Shown here one piece after another: positions 27,101 through 38,699 of a stretch of DNA of 64,000 bases. Every line of letters starts with the position of its first letter. Position 1 is the stretch's first letter. The stretch is from Lutraria lutraria (lineage: Eukaryota > Mollusca > Bivalvia > Venerida > Mactridae), in assembly GCA_964023205.1 (NCBI GenBank), contig OZ026848.1, positions 26,957,912 through 27,021,911 of the forward strand, read 5' to 3'. The notes under the pieces are model-generated. The model was not told the origin of the DNA. It searched no databases and was given only the letters and a program-made list of their open reading frames with translations. Both the position numbers and the translations under genes were made by a program.

Positions 27101-28341
27101 CCATTGTCACCAATTACAGTGTAGTAATATTTATATTTATGAATTGAACAACTAAATAATCACATATTGCGTGGAAAATAAATGTTACTATTTATTTCCC
27201 TTCTCAGAATTTGTGGCACTAAGGTCACTTGTAGTTGGTTTCTCTTTGTCACAAACATATCTATTTTTAACAATTGTTTGACTGCATTTATTTCAGCTAA
27301 ACTTGTCCCTATTGGTTATGGAATCAAGAAATTACAAATAAACGCTGTCATTGAAGATGATAAAGTCAGCACTGATGATCTTGAAGACAAAGTCACTGGT
27401 TTTGAAGATTTGGTGAGTAATAAACTAGTGAGGTTGTGTGGAAATCTCTGCTGTGAAATTATTTATAATTATATTGAGTTCTAGGACAGGATTTAACATC
27501 AATCAGGGTTCTCAATAAGTTTGTGGCCAACAGGCCAAAAAGCTAGACTGACAGGCCTGCTAGGGGGTGGGGGTCCAGTAATTTTTCCAGCAATATTTTT
27601 AAAACTTTGAGATTTCTAACCAGCCCAACTTGATTCTAAGCGGCTAAATTGGCCTACAGCTGATTGTTATTGAGAACGCTGATCAATGTAATATATTGAA
27701 AATAATGAAATACGGACTTGTATGATCCTGAAAAAAGTAAACCCTAACCCCCTTTGGATGAGACAGTGTTTATATTCTATCTAGAGGCTCTTGTTTATGT
27801 AGTTGTCACTTCATTGTTATTTCATATATAAATGATGTCGGTTAAAATAGGTCTTGTATTGTGAAGTGATAGATCTCTAAGGATTGCCTTGAGATACTGA
27901 GGATAAATATCATACCTGAAGCATTGAATTGGTTGCATCTGAATTCACAATTGATATTGACCAATGGCAATACAGCATTTTGAACCCGCCTCCGTGGTTG
28001 AGTGGTTAAGGTCACTGACTTCAAATCACTGTAACCTCTCACTGATAGAGGGTCGTGAATTCGAGCCTGGCTACCGACCATGTCTTTTTATGTGAGAAAG
28101 TAGGCAGTTGCTTAAGGAGGATGGGAGTGTAGTACTGGTTCTTCCCAGGAAAGATGCTTAGGTGAACTGTCCGCCTCATATGACTCTGACTGTTGAAAAG
28201 GGGCATAAAACTCTTTATAAACAAACAAAATGCAGCATTTTGAGCCTAGTCAATTGTTTCTCGTATTCAGAAATTTCATGATTTACTTTTCTATATTTTC
28301 AGGTACAAAGTATGGACATTGCTGCCTTTAACAAGCTTTAA
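21157..28341 (+). CDS. EEF1B2: elongation factor 1B nucleotide-exchange subunit (eEF1B beta/alpha)
   Basis: This subunit catalyses GDP/GTP exchange on eEF1A during translation elongation. Exons: 21157-21236, 22533-22655, 23991-24175, 25901-26026, 27297-27412, 28303-28341 (TAA). They total 669 nt, 222 aa; human is 225. All introns are GT-AG and the phases are consistent. Residues 1-67 form the N-terminal GST-C-like part ([20 protein letters not shown], then YNQINSYG). Residues 93-115 are the acidic region ([18 protein letters not shown]), with a casein-kinase-2-like Ser107 after DLFG. Residues 133-222 are the EF1 guanine-exchange domain ([32 protein letters not shown]), ending MDIAAFNKL, the tip that enters eEF1A. 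There is no leucine zipper as in eEF1B-delta, so this is the EEF1B2 form. Introns carry a TIR element (24358-25346), SINEs and a 162-bp array. The AATAAA at 28413 gives a short 3'UTR. Intact. Confidence 0.97.
24358..25346. mobile_element. ~1-kb terminal-inverted-repeat element in EEF1B2 intron 3
   Basis: The left end (AGTATGGTTCGGGTGATTGG continuing to CCGAAAATCGCG) and the reverse complement of the right end (AGTACCGTACGGGAGATTTG continuing to CCGAAAATAGCG) match over about 32 bases with few mismatches. The interior has several short GCGATT/AATCGCC subterminal words and no coding capacity. I could not see an unambiguous target-site duplication, so the superfamily is unresolved. Confidence 0.7.
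25556..25712 (+). mobile_element. SINE family A, 5'-truncated (copy 2)
   Basis: It matches the body and tail of copies 1 and 3 from CTCTTTATGTGAGAAAGTAG to the A-rich tail but lacks the tRNA-like head. It lies in EEF1B2 intron 3, about 190 bp upstream of exon 4. Confidence 0.8.
26135..27032 (+). repeat. dispersed repeat with ~162-bp tandem array
   Basis: A leading segment (AAGCCCGCCTGCTGTGAGC, GTCGCCACAATGGCGG) is followed by about 4.8 copies of a unit beginning CCTTGTCCGGGCTGTATCTC. Unit starts are near 26243, 26405, 26567 and 26727, giving a period of 160-162; a decayed unit starts near 26862. Each unit also contains TAGCTCAAAGGTCAAGGTCA. It ends near CTTGGGCTTCTAGT. I recall similar sequences as common in mollusc genomes. 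It sits in intron 4 of EEF1B2. Apparent ORFs here are by-products of the repeat. Confidence 0.85.
27973..28243 (+). mobile_element. SINE family A, full length with target-site duplication (copy 3)
   Basis: The body is 27984-28232. The tRNA-like head reads GCCTCCGTGGTTGAGTGGTT (A box) and GTGAATTCGAGCC (B box); the conserved middle and an (ACAAA) tail follow. The 11-bp direct repeat CAGCATTTTGA at 27973-27983 and 28233-28243 is an exact target-site duplication, so the insertion is fairly recent. It lies in the last EEF1B2 intron, 60 bp upstream of the last exon. Confidence 0.92.
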
Positions 28342-28412
28342 TTTATCAGCATCTTAACATACTTCTATTTAAACATCAAAGCAATATGTGCTATATTTTA
28401 TTGTGTTGACTA

Positions 28413-28418
28413 AATAAA
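28413..28418 (+). terminator. EEF1B2 polyadenylation signal
   Basis: Canonical AATAAA, 72 bp after the EEF1B2 stop codon, with a GT-rich stretch following at 28435-28470. Confidence 0.75.
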
Positions 28419-28444
28419 ATAATTGTACCAATAATTGTGAAATG

Positions 28445-28899
28445 GCGTTTTTTTATGTTGTTTTTATAGTAGATAATATTGAAGCTGTTGGAGAGATAAC
28501 CTTAGTGCAGATAGGAAGGATCATTCTATGACCCTTAAATCCTTTAAATAGGGGCTGGTACTGGCAAGACAGCTAGAACCCCATCTGGAATGCTTGAATG
28601 TTGTAGAATAAATGTGGTATTTCTTGAATATTTAACCGTTTGGTTTAGATCAACTTGTTGTGTTTTCTGACTTAAAGCAGGGGCGCTATATGGTATTATT
28701 ATACCTCACGTGACTTATTTACTCTATAGCCTCATGTGACGTCAGAGGTGACAATCCGTAATGTTACCCTGTGACATTACATTTCGGCCCGCTTGCCATA
28801 ACGAAATTGCCCTCACGCGCTGACGCGATTATTAACCTCGGTTGACATTACTTGTCTCGGATGAACATTACGTTCTATCACCCTATGTGGGATGTGATA
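28445..28899. other. EEF1B2 downstream region, no gene seen
   Basis: No coding signal. Near 28736-28745 the sequence ATGTGACGTCAGAGG resembles the CRE-bearing part of the adjacent 334-bp repeat, so a decayed further unit may extend leftwards. Confidence 0.4.
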
Positions 28900-29905
28900 T
28901 TTATATATTAATAGTTACAGGGTTAGTACTAGTAACTGACCTGATACGGGTCTGTGGAAAACCATATGGGGCAAGACCAAAGGTCGAGTCCAGATATGGT
29001 TTTCCACAGACCCGTATATCCTGTATCGGGTCAGTTACTATCCCTGTAACGATTATATCACGCAGACTACCTTTCTCATCATTTCCAATAAAAGTCTCCA
29101 TTACAGACCCAATATTTAAATATAAATGACTCAATTACAGACCTAATATATTCTGTTAACCTAATATAGGATATATTAGGTCACCACGTGACGTCAAATC
29201 ATCCAATGACAGAAGCGTATTTTGTTGTAGGCGTCATATTAATAGTTACAGGGTTAGTAACTGACCCGATACGGGATATACGGGTCTGTGGAAAACCATA
29301 TGGGGCAAGACCAAAGGTCGAGTCCAGATATGGTTTTCCACAGACCCGTATATCCTGTATCGGGTCAGTTACTATCCCTGTAACGATTATATCACGCAGA
29401 CTACCTTTCTCATCATTTCCAATAAAAGTCTCCATTACAGACCCAATATTTAAATATAAATGACTCAATTACAGACCTAATATATTCTGTTAACCTAATA
29501 TAGGATATATTAGGTCACCACGTGACGTCAAATCATCCAATGACAGAAGCGTATTTTGTTGTAGGCGTCATATTAATAGTTACAGGGTTAGTAACTGACC
29601 CGATACGGGATATACGGGTCTGTGGAAAACCATATGGGGCAAGACCAAAGGTCGAGTCCAGATATGGTTTTCCACAGACCCGTATATCCTGTATCGGGTC
29701 AGTTACTATCCCTGTAACGATTATATCACGCAGACTACCTTTCTCATCATTTCCAATAAAAGTCTCCATTACAGACCCAATATTTAAATATAAATGACTC
29801 AATTACAGACCTAATATATTCTGTTAACCTAATATAGGATATATTAGGTCACCACGTGACGTCAAATCATCCAATGACAGACGAGTATTTTGTAGTAGGC
29901 GTGAT
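28900..29905. repeat. 334-bp tandem array, ~3 units, each with a large palindrome
   Basis: The unit recurs with a period of 334 (TTAATAGTTACAGGG near 28909, 29240 and 29574; the last two units are nearly identical). In each unit, GTTACAGGGTTAGTAACTGA through TGGTTTTCCACAGACCCG and back forms an inverted repeat with arms of about 60 bp around a loop containing GGGGCAAGACCAAAGG. The inter-palindrome part ends with CACCACGTGACGTCAAATCA TCCAATGACAG, which holds an E-box (CACGTG), a CRE-like TGACGTCA and CCAAT. The first unit has a small insertion/deletion near 28925-28950. Mirror-image ORFs on both strands follow from the palindrome and are not genes. Confidence 0.92.
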
Positions 29906-30288
29906 ATATGTGTGTATGGTTGATGGTATTTTCTAGTGCAGGCCTGTGAGGTGTATAAAATGTTGGTTTTTGGTTACCTGACTTGCCCTGAAGGACAAAA
30001 CATTCCCTGTGTACAACCCTAGTTTTAGTGAAAATTTTACCAGGAACAATATCTTTTAAACCTGAGCAGCTAAAATTTCCGGTCGAGTGTCCCTACCACA
30101 TCAATGTAATATGTATGGTACCCTTCGCTCACAATATTCCGAAGATAAAAGTAAACTTTCTAAACAGATTATTAATGTATATCGTCAGGACTTAACATTG
30201 TACAGTCCTTAATTAAGTCCGTAATTTACTTGGTTTGGTCAATTGCGCCCAGAGTTATGGACCTTGATTAAGTCAAAACTGCCATTAC
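29906..30288. other. intergenic, nothing recognised
   Basis: No ORF, tRNA or clear repeat was found between the palindromic array and the first hairpin element. Confidence 0.5.
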
Positions 30289-30350
30289 ACTGGTTCCCGT
30301 TGACTCTGGCTGTACAGAAATCTATAGTGCGCCGGAACAGGAACCAGTTT
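30289..30350. repeat. short hairpin element H1
   Basis: ACTGGTTCCCGTTGAC at the left pairs with GGAACAGGAACCAGTTT at the right, around a GGCTGTACAG-containing loop. Related copies lie at 34605 and 36469. Confidence 0.7.
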
Positions 30351-30596
30351 AGAGTGCTAGACACGTCACATCAACCATTTGACACGCTGTACTGTCCTGT
30401 GGTATATAAAGCATATTATCTTTGATAAAAGTAAATATAACAGTTATATTACGAAACAGTCTGGTGATCATGTCAATGGTCATATATTTCCCAGTTTTAC
30501 ATATTCACGAACCATCAGACTATCAAATTATCATAATACTGTGTTTGAAGTTTCCAAGTACCGTTATACGACTATATCCCCAGCAAAGCTATTCAA

Positions 30597-30628
30597 AAAG
30601 TGTCTTCTAACGTGTGTAAGAAGACACT
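30597..30628. repeat. 11-bp-arm inverted repeat
   Basis: AAGTGTCTTCT and AGAAGACACTT surround a 10-base spacer, and a further direct copy of AGAAGACACTT follows near 30661. No function assigned. Confidence 0.6.
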
Positions 30629-31559
30629 TCAATAACTCAACTTTCACGTGGACGTCTGTAAGAAGACACTTATGAAGAAAAACTCGTACTGTATCTATTA
30701 CTTATTGGCAATAATGAACTTCAATGTCTTTTTGTTGGCTAACATGGGAGGTAATTCCAGCAAGTTTAGACCGGTTTTCATCGCTAATATACGCGCTTGT
30801 GTCTGCTGTCGCCTAACTTGCTGACTACATGATGATATACAATTCCGTATTTCTTGTTCAAACCGGCTTTGTATTAAGTGTTCTATAAAGAATGTCATGG
30901 AGCAACTATTTCATTGTGAATTCTGTCACATCTTTGTAGAAACAAAGTATACTGAAAGTACAGTTTCCAAAAGCTATAATCAGCTTTAATATTCCAATAT
31001 ACCCTCTCCAGTCGTTCGATAATGATAAAAAAATCTAAAATTTGAAAGAATATAAAAAAATCCCAGACTAAGTTGGTATTGTACTGTACTAGTACTTACA
31101 AAAGTTCAGGCATTCAGTGTAACTTACTGCGATTTTATCGATTTTACTAAAACAATAATGCATGGAAATCGTGAATTCTTTCAATTAAATAGTGTCCGTT
31201 TTTCTCGTGCAAAGCATGAGTGTAAACTACCGTGAAACATCATACACATTGTATAATACGAAGTTGTAATAATATAACAATTATGTGGGTTGTTAATTAT
31301 CATGTTCAAGAAATGAAATCTAATTTAGATGAGGTACATTTTGCACATTGAAAAGATGCTTTCGTATCATTTAGTTGCTTGACAGAGACGGTATGCAGAC
31401 AAACAGTAGAAGACTGGCATTCTGGACGTCCTTTTCTGAAAATACCATAACTTTCATTTTTGGAGGGCAGGTACACGGTTGAATATTATGCAGAAATATA
31501 TAACCTTAGTTCGTTATACTCTACAACAATGTATCAAATAATAGATAGGCGCTGTTGCT

Positions 31560-31705
31560 AGAAGTTTGAATGCTGAAAACAACCCGCCTGCTATTGCTAA
31601 GCATTACTTTGCGGTCCGTCCGTGGACTTGTGTGTGACGGCTTACTTGCGTGTCAATATAGTCATCAGCTAATAAGTGAACCGAGTCGTTCTAGGATATT
31701 TGAAG
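31560..31705 (+). other. possible non-coding first exon with GTGAGT donor
   Basis: A locally GC-richer stretch (GCGGTCCGTCCGTGGACTTG) ends GATATTTGAAG|GTGAGT at 31705/31706, a strong donor. No downstream coding exon was recognised on this strand, so this is only a weak hint of a 5' exon. Confidence 0.15.
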
Positions 31706-32111
31706 GTGAGTAGATTTCATACTTTACATCTTCCGGCATATAATCCAAAGGTCGGTGGTTCGAAACCCACTCAGCTGTTTGTTGAGCGGTATTCTAGTGT
31801 ACAGATTTGAAATACATGCTCCGGAATATTGACTATAAAAATGAGGGAACGGAGTGGTCATTTTTCCATGTTGGTGCATTTTTAGAGCGCACATGTCATC
31901 ATATCCTTAGTAATAAACAAGTCTTTTATTTTTAGTGCTTTTATACCCTGCTTAAAACATCATTTTTACACCAGTCGTAAAAAGGCTTCAGTGGTCATTC
32001 TAAAATCAAATATGTCTAAAGCTGAGTGTAAATAAGCTTTTTGATAAGGCCAGAAAAAACGGTTAACTGATCTAACCATTTTTTTGGCACTGGTCTTAAT
32101 TAAGATTTTAG

Positions 32112-32398
32112 CCTGCCCGGTTAGCTCAGTGGTTAGTGCGTAAGTCTACTGATCAAGGGGTTGTGAGCGAGGCCAACACTGTCCATGACGAATTTGACTG
32201 AAGATTTGCATCCTATATTAAGTTCTGAATTATGTGGGGTAGCTTGGCAGAAGCTTGTGGATAGAATGTAGTGAGTACTGATTAAGGCCTGAGTCCAGGG
32301 AATTTAACTTGGTTAGCATAATTGCCCGCAACGACGTAACTGAAATAATGTTGAAAATGGTGTTAAATCCGATTAAAATATATAACATAAACAAATAA
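32112..32398 (+). mobile_element. tRNA-derived SINE, family B (copy 1)
   Basis: The tRNA-like head is GCCCGGTTAGCTCAGTGGTT. The body has GACGAATTTGACTGAAGAT and TCTGAATTATGTGGGGTAGC, and the 3' part AACTGAAATAATGTTGAAAA. It matches 58072-58372 along most of its length. The B box is degenerate (GGTTGTGAGCGAGGCC). Confidence 0.8.
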
Positions 32399-33819
32399 GG
32401 TAAACAGTAAAATTCAAACGAGAATGCTTAGGAATCGTACCTCCAAAGTACGAAATGTAAGTCAGTGAAACTAAAGTAGAAAAAATTGCGACCTAACCTA
32501 TGTAACCTTACGTTTTGACCAAGTAACTGGAAACATTACTATTTTTTAGCTTTTTACTGGCCTTATATCTAATAATATATTGTACAATCTTAGGAAAAAT
32601 GAATGGGTTGCTTTTATGCGTTATATGATATGCACTGTAAATGTAAATGTGTTTATAACAAAAACATCTAAACTATAAATATATACAACTGATGTCAAAG
32701 ACTCCGCTTATAAAAAATGTGGAAACTATATACGTTTGTACTAGAATTCCTGAACGCATGGTGCAGTCCAAATACATGACAAAAATTATAATAAATGCGA
32801 ACAACGTGTGATTAGCATTTTACGGTAGGTTTTTAATTATCCAAATGGGTAAGTATTAACTACAAAGCCTTCCGGAAAACGGCGATCAAATGACACTACA
32901 TGATATTGGTATATGAAAGATATCTGCATATCGCACCCGCCAACATTTTATACGTCGTGCTGTTATTATTAAATCTTTGTTCATAAAGTTATATTAAATA
33001 CTAGTAGTCACCAGGCTGATTTCAATATTTAGTTTGCAGCATCCATTTCGATGTATTACTTATTTATGATGGGGGAAAGCACGTACATACCTTGTGGAAT
33101 ACAGAGTTAAGATACGATGTTTATGGCAATCTTTTGTGTAAAGTCTGTTTCGCTACATGATAGTATTTTCATTTGTAGTTTGTTTCGTTACTTTAAATGG
33201 CTTAATTGTTATTGCTCAACATACATATGTGATGTTGTCTGGGAATTTTGTATCGTAAAAATTGCATCATCGTTCGTCTTTAGTATTACGTTTATTTCAT
33301 TGTTAAAATACATCACTAAAATCTCGCCATTGACGTGGTCAATGTATTGTATTTATGGCAATATACATTGTTATTTCACGCCTTGACCGACGACGTCTTA
33401 TCTCGACTGAGAAGCCGGCCTTGGGAATTTCTCGCATGTAGATCAGACAACTATAGAGGCTTTCATTGAAGAATTACAAATGACATTGGTGTACATGAAT
33501 AGATGTAAAGCGATAGTTTGAAGTCGTTCGTCAGTCTCGGCGAATTTCCCTTTATTTTCAGTAATGATTTGATGCAAATAATTCGAAATGCGAAACTGGG
33601 TAAAATGTGAAGTTTCGTAATGAATTTTAGTCCCTTGACATATAAACATTCTAATACGCGAAGTAAGAATGTGGATACCTAGTTTTTTTTGTACCTATTT
33701 AAATATTGATATGTATATAAACATTATTTTGTTGAAGTCGTTACTCACGCAGATTTCGATTCATGATTTTTTCGTAAGTACATGTATTTTGTTTTTTATA
33801 AATGTACATCGTGCTGCAT

Positions 33820-34062
33820 CCGCCTCCGTGACCGAGTGGTGAATGTCGTTGGCTTGAAATCACTGTAACCGCTCACTGATAGAGGGTTGTAGGTTCGAGC
33901 CTCGCCTCCGACCATGTCTCTTTATATGAGAAACTAGGCAGTTGCTTACAGAGGATGGGAGTCTATAGTCTGGTTCTTCCCTGGAGCGATAGTTAGGTGA
34001 ACTGTCAGCCTCATATGACTCTGACTGTTGAAAATGGGCGTAAAACTCAAACAAACAAACAA
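33820..34062 (+). mobile_element. SINE family A (copy 4)
   Basis: It has a full head (GCCTCCGTGACCGAGTGGTG and GTAGGTTCGAGCC), the conserved body and an (ACAAA)n tail. ATCGTGCT occurs just before the head and just after the tail, a probable 8-bp target-site duplication. Confidence 0.88.
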
Positions 34063-34604
34063 ACTTGATCGTGCTTCTTCATACACGTTTTCTTAAGCAT
34101 AGCCCAACAACTCTTTTCAACGTTTGCCCTATTAGTCTGGTTCCCGGACGTGCTCTACAATTACATAGTGTAAGGGGAAGGAACTCCAGACTACGTTTGC
34201 CTGTCTTTCTTGGTCTCTTTGCACTTTCATGACGTCACATGACCAAAACTTGATTGTATTTTACGTGTCTGTAACTATTTAGTTAACCAGAGACTAATAA
34301 ACACCCACATTTGGTTGCCTTGGATAACCCACTAAATGGTTTCTGGATTGAATTTAAAAAGTGAATGTAATGGTGCTTGAAGAATGCCCATATACAATGT
34401 ACGTGTATATGTCCGATCGAATGTCAAAACTAATTGTATTTGTTATATGAAACTGTTGAAAGTTGCATACCATATTTTTTATCTTACAGTGTGCTAGTAA
34501 TTATAACAATGTCAGTTAATAAAATTTCCACTAAGAGGCTTGTAATAAGACGTCTGCAACTGTATTTTCGGCGCTGGCATTTCGAAACATTTTTACTGTA
34601 AATT
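34063..34604. other. intergenic, nothing recognised
   Basis: No coding signal or clear repeat was seen after the SINE copy. Confidence 0.5.
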
Positions 34605-34667
34605 AACTGGTTTCCGTTGACGCTGGCTGCAGCTTGGGTGCAAGGTAACACAGAACGGAAACCAATT
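34605..34667. repeat. short hairpin element H2
   Basis: AACTGGTTTCCGTTGACGCT at the left pairs with GAACGGAAACCAATT at the right. It is the same orientation and loop type as H1 and H3. Confidence 0.7.
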
Positions 34668-35480
34668 CACCTTTATCATATTATACACCAGTATCGACCG
34701 GGTATACCGCATGCCTTGATGTATGACATATATATGAGCCTGAATCAGTTGACACCATAGCAGGACATGACTGTTATTCGAATAGGTCAGTGAACTTTGG
34801 CCTAATCAGCATAATCGTTATATTCAGGCTAATTTAACTGTAGACCTTCTGTAAATATAACATGTCAGTTTTCATTCCGATCCAATTTAATTTACTATAA
34901 ACATTTGGGTTAAGGCAGTGTTATTTTTAGATTTCTAAAATACACCTGTTTTCCCCTAGGCAGATATTATTGTACATTCCATTATGCCCTTCGATATTAT
35001 TCTTATACTTATACATGTATTAACCAAAAAATTCCGGTCAGTAGAAATCATTTCTTTGTTAGTTAAAACAGTTGACGGACATATTTAGTATATCATCGAC
35101 TCTTAATCTTAGACTGTCGTTCTGATAAAACAATAAAGAGAAATTTTCGTTATTTTTAGTAACTTTTGGCCTTTTTAAAGTTCATTCGGAGTGCTTTGGT
35201 TATAATGGATTTCCTCGCGGCTAAATTGGTTAATCAAAATTCAGTGACCACGTCTAATTATCTTAAAAATTTCACTCATTGACTTTTGTCAAAATAAATG
35301 GATATATATGTATATCATGTGTCAGAACTTCTAAATTTCTCACTAAGCTACCAATATTAATAAGACCATCCCAGTGCAAGAATCAATTATTTTATGAGAT
35401 TTTTATTTGTATTTTAACTTAATGTAGAGACCGCCCCATGCAGTCTTAGCATCGATGTTTACTGTAGACTTTATTCAGTC

Positions 35481-35716
35481 CACTGGGGTTATAACGTCGC
35501 AGCAACAACCAGGATCACTTGACGACCTGATAGCTTTAATGGTGGAGAAATATCCCAGGTTTATACATGAGTATACAATCACAGATCTTCCGTAAGCGAG
35601 CTGGACAGTTTCCTCAGATATGAAATTTGGTCCCTTGTGGGATTCGAACACACAGCGGTGAGGGGCTAGTGATTTCTAGTCAGAGACCATATCCATCCGA
35701 CCACGGAGGCCCCGTT
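35481..35716 (-). mobile_element. tRNA-derived SINE with conserved 3' domain (family E)
   Basis: On the - strand the head reads GGGGCCTCCGTGGTCGGATG with B box GTGTTCGAATCCC, followed by CTCGCTTACGGAAG, CTCCACCATTAAAGCT and the 3' core TTGTTGCTGCGACGTTATAA. This 3' core resembles the conserved domain of SINEs I recall from bivalves. The head resembles that of family A but the body differs. Confidence 0.75.
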
Positions 35717-36468
35717 GTAAACTTTAAGTTGCACAGTTTTCCCTTTTACGCACGGCCTACTGTAGTCACAATTAAACCATCCATTTATTTCGTACCCCTA
35801 CTCAGTCTACATTTTCAGTAGCATCATCGAGATATATATTCAACAAGTGGTATAAGAATTAGCGGTATTTATTTTGAAATGGGCACACACAGATCATAAA
35901 CGTAAGGGCATTTCATCTAAGAAAAACAACTGCTACGTACATCGTTTTTACTTAGATAGATTGATTCGATGAACTCGGCAATCTCCGCTCGCACCTAGAT
36001 TACAGACGCAAGTGTCCATGGGATGAAGGCTATTTTATATCAATGGCCGATCGTATCAAAACTGAAGTCCCCGATAGCAGAAACTGATTTGTTTATCTAA
36101 CAATCAAAGTAACCAAAGGGAAATATATAAACAAAAGTGCATGTTTACAAACATGTGATTATTTGCGGTCCACTTGAATGACACCAAAAATTGTACCCAT
36201 CACTCTCACCACTCGATCTGTATCAAAATATGCAATGGTACCTCTCTTACCTGAATACCTGTATGTCGACCTGGGCCTTGAGGAAAAAGTACAACAATTA
36301 CGGAACTGAAAGACCCTTGATTTATTTTGGACAAAAATGTTTTAAACCATTGAATAAATATTCAGTACGGAATATTTGTCCCGATTTTAGACGATTTCTG
36401 GATAAAAGGAATCGGGTTCTGGGTTAGAAGAGACGTACTGTATTTTATACAAGCCTGACTGTCCCGTT

Positions 36469-36538
36469 AAACTGGTACCCGTTGACTTGTGTGTACAAAG
36501 CCTTTGGTGCACTGCATCATGGAACGGGAACCAGTTTA
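36469..36538. repeat. short hairpin element H3 flanked by 12-bp direct repeats
   Basis: AACTGGTACCCGTTGAC at the left pairs with GGAACGGGAACCAGTTT at the right. The direct repeat ACTGTCCCGTTA abuts both sides (36458-36469 and 36539-36550, sharing one base with the element) and looks like a target-site duplication. TGCACTGCATCATGGAACGG also relates H3 to the two larger repeats at 36596 and 54601. Confidence 0.75.
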
Positions 36539-36595
36539 ACTGTCCCGTTAGATAAATTTCCATCATAATCCTCTTCCATGCAATTCTTCTAAATC

Positions 36596-36770
36596 AAAGT
36601 ACTGAAAGTACTCATGGAAGCTGAACTTACATAGACTTACATAGAAACATGGACCGGGAACTATAGTTTCAGGCGAATGTAGAAAAACGTACTACTTTGG
36701 TCCGCATTAAAATTCATGCGCGCCGAGCGAGTGACGGTCATGGAAAGATAAACTATCGTTCAGTTATCAT
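36596..36770. repeat. dispersed repeat pair, copy 1
   Basis: It shares AAAGTACTGAAAGTACTCAT at its start and AAAATTCATGCGCGCCGAGC plus AACTATCGTT at its end with 54601-54772 in the same order. It is unrelated to coding sequence. Confidence 0.8.
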
Positions 36771-37398
36771 CTTTTTTTCTCATCTCGTGTAAAGAATCTC
36801 AATCCAATGTACTCCTATCGTATTATGTTTTTATATTTTCTGCATGTTAGTAAGATTATTTTCCATCGATGTCAACGAGCATCAACTAAGATGTTAATTA
36901 TCAACCTCATTTATTCATGTATCATGAAATGAGTGAATAAAAGTACCTTGACTTGACTTGTTTCCAAAAATGACTTTTTCATGCGAACATTTGATTTGTG
37001 CCCAATTTCCTCTCATTTCAGTTGTATAATCATCGGCTTAATTTCTATTGTTTAACTTGATACTTGTATGAAAAGATCGCCCTCTGAGTAAAAAATGTCA
37101 GTCTGCAAGTGCAAGGTTTCATACAAGAAAAAACAATATGTCGATAAGACTGATTAGAAAATATGCAATTAAAATCAGTGCAAATCACAATAATTATATT
37201 ATTGTTAAAAATAGTTTCAAGAGAAAAAATACATGGGGAATATTTATAATTCAAACTAACTATAGTTTAGATGTTAGTTCAAAATTTATGATTATGATGT
37301 AAACTTTATGTATATAAATGCATGTAATTCAAAATAAACGAAATTTTGACGATCTTAGTGTACGATTTAGACCAATGAAATTTTGGGTAAAACATATA

Positions 37399-37471
37399 TG
37401 GTTCCGCTGGGGCTCGAACCCAGGACCTTCTGCGTGTAAAGCAGACGTGATAACCACTACACTACGGAACC
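37399..37471 (-). tRNA. tRNA-Val (anticodon TAC), copy 1
   Basis: The 73-nt cloverleaf has acceptor GGTTCCG / CGGAACC with discriminator A, anticodon arm TCTGC-TTTACAC-GCAGA giving anticodon TAC (reads GTA), and a T arm with GGTTCGAGCC. The - strand has a T4 run shortly downstream (GTTTTAC), a pol III terminator. No intron. Confidence 0.95.
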
Positions 37472-37619
37472 CTGATGTTGCTAGATATGATGACATAGGT
37501 TTTTGTTATTTCGATGACATTGTATTGTGATGACAGCATCGATAACGTATTCAATTGAAAATTGGAACATAATGTGTAAATCTTTATGTTACGAAAAGGG
37601 ATATCATCTCAACATATCA

Positions 37620-37965
<346 letters not shown>

Positions 37966-38518
37966 TATCGCATGTAACAACGATAGATATGACTGCACCA
38001 AAGCATTTATGTATTCATTGTTATATAATTATAATCAGACGAATGTATAATTGTTCATGGTATGAAAAAAGACATCATCATCATCATCACCACCAGTAGC
38101 GGCAGCATCTCTGTCATGATCACCATCATCATCATTATAATTCTCTTTTATACCTTTCTACTAAAAATTGACACCCGAGTAGATGCGAGTCTTTTCATTT
38201 GATTTGGGTCCAGTTTCGTTTTATTTCAGGTGTTTAATCTTAATTTCTATTGCTTTATGAAAAGGTCGACCTCTAAGGAAAAATTTCAGTCATATTTCAT
38301 GCAAGAAAAATATGTCAATGAGACAGTAATAAAAACACAATTGTTGAAAAAACTTTCAAGAGAAAAAAACATGGGGAATATTTATATTTCAACCTAAATA
38401 CAATTTAGATATAAGTTCAAATTTTATGATTATGAAGTATACTAAATGATTCAAAATTAACGAAATTTTGACAGTCTTAATGTACGATTTAGAGTAATGA
38501 AGTTTGAGGTAAAATATA

Positions 38519-38591
38519 TGGTTCCGCTGGGGCTCGAACCCAGGACCTTCTGCGTGTAAAGCAGACGTGATAACCACTACACTACGGAACC
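38519..38591 (-). tRNA. tRNA-Val (anticodon TAC), copy 2
   Basis: Identical over 73 nt to copy 1. The downstream T4 (ATTTTAC on the - strand) is present. The flank on its 5' side repeats that of copy 1 (TTGAAAATTGGAACATAATG), then runs into the next ATC tract. Confidence 0.95.
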
Positions 38592-38699
38592 TTGTTATTT
38601 CGATGACACTGTATTGTGATGACAGCATCGATAACGTATTCAATTGAAAATTGGAACATAATGTGTAAATCTTTATGTTACGAAAAGGGATATCATCTC

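Noticed and set aside
28842..29802. Repeated ORFs of 77-95 codons on both strands
   Set aside because: They recur with the 334-bp unit and mirror each other across the palindrome; no independent coding signal.
31735..31800. B-box-like GGTTCGAAACCC with short stem
   Set aside because: No A box or cloverleaf at proper spacing and no second copy; too weak to call a tRNA or SINE.
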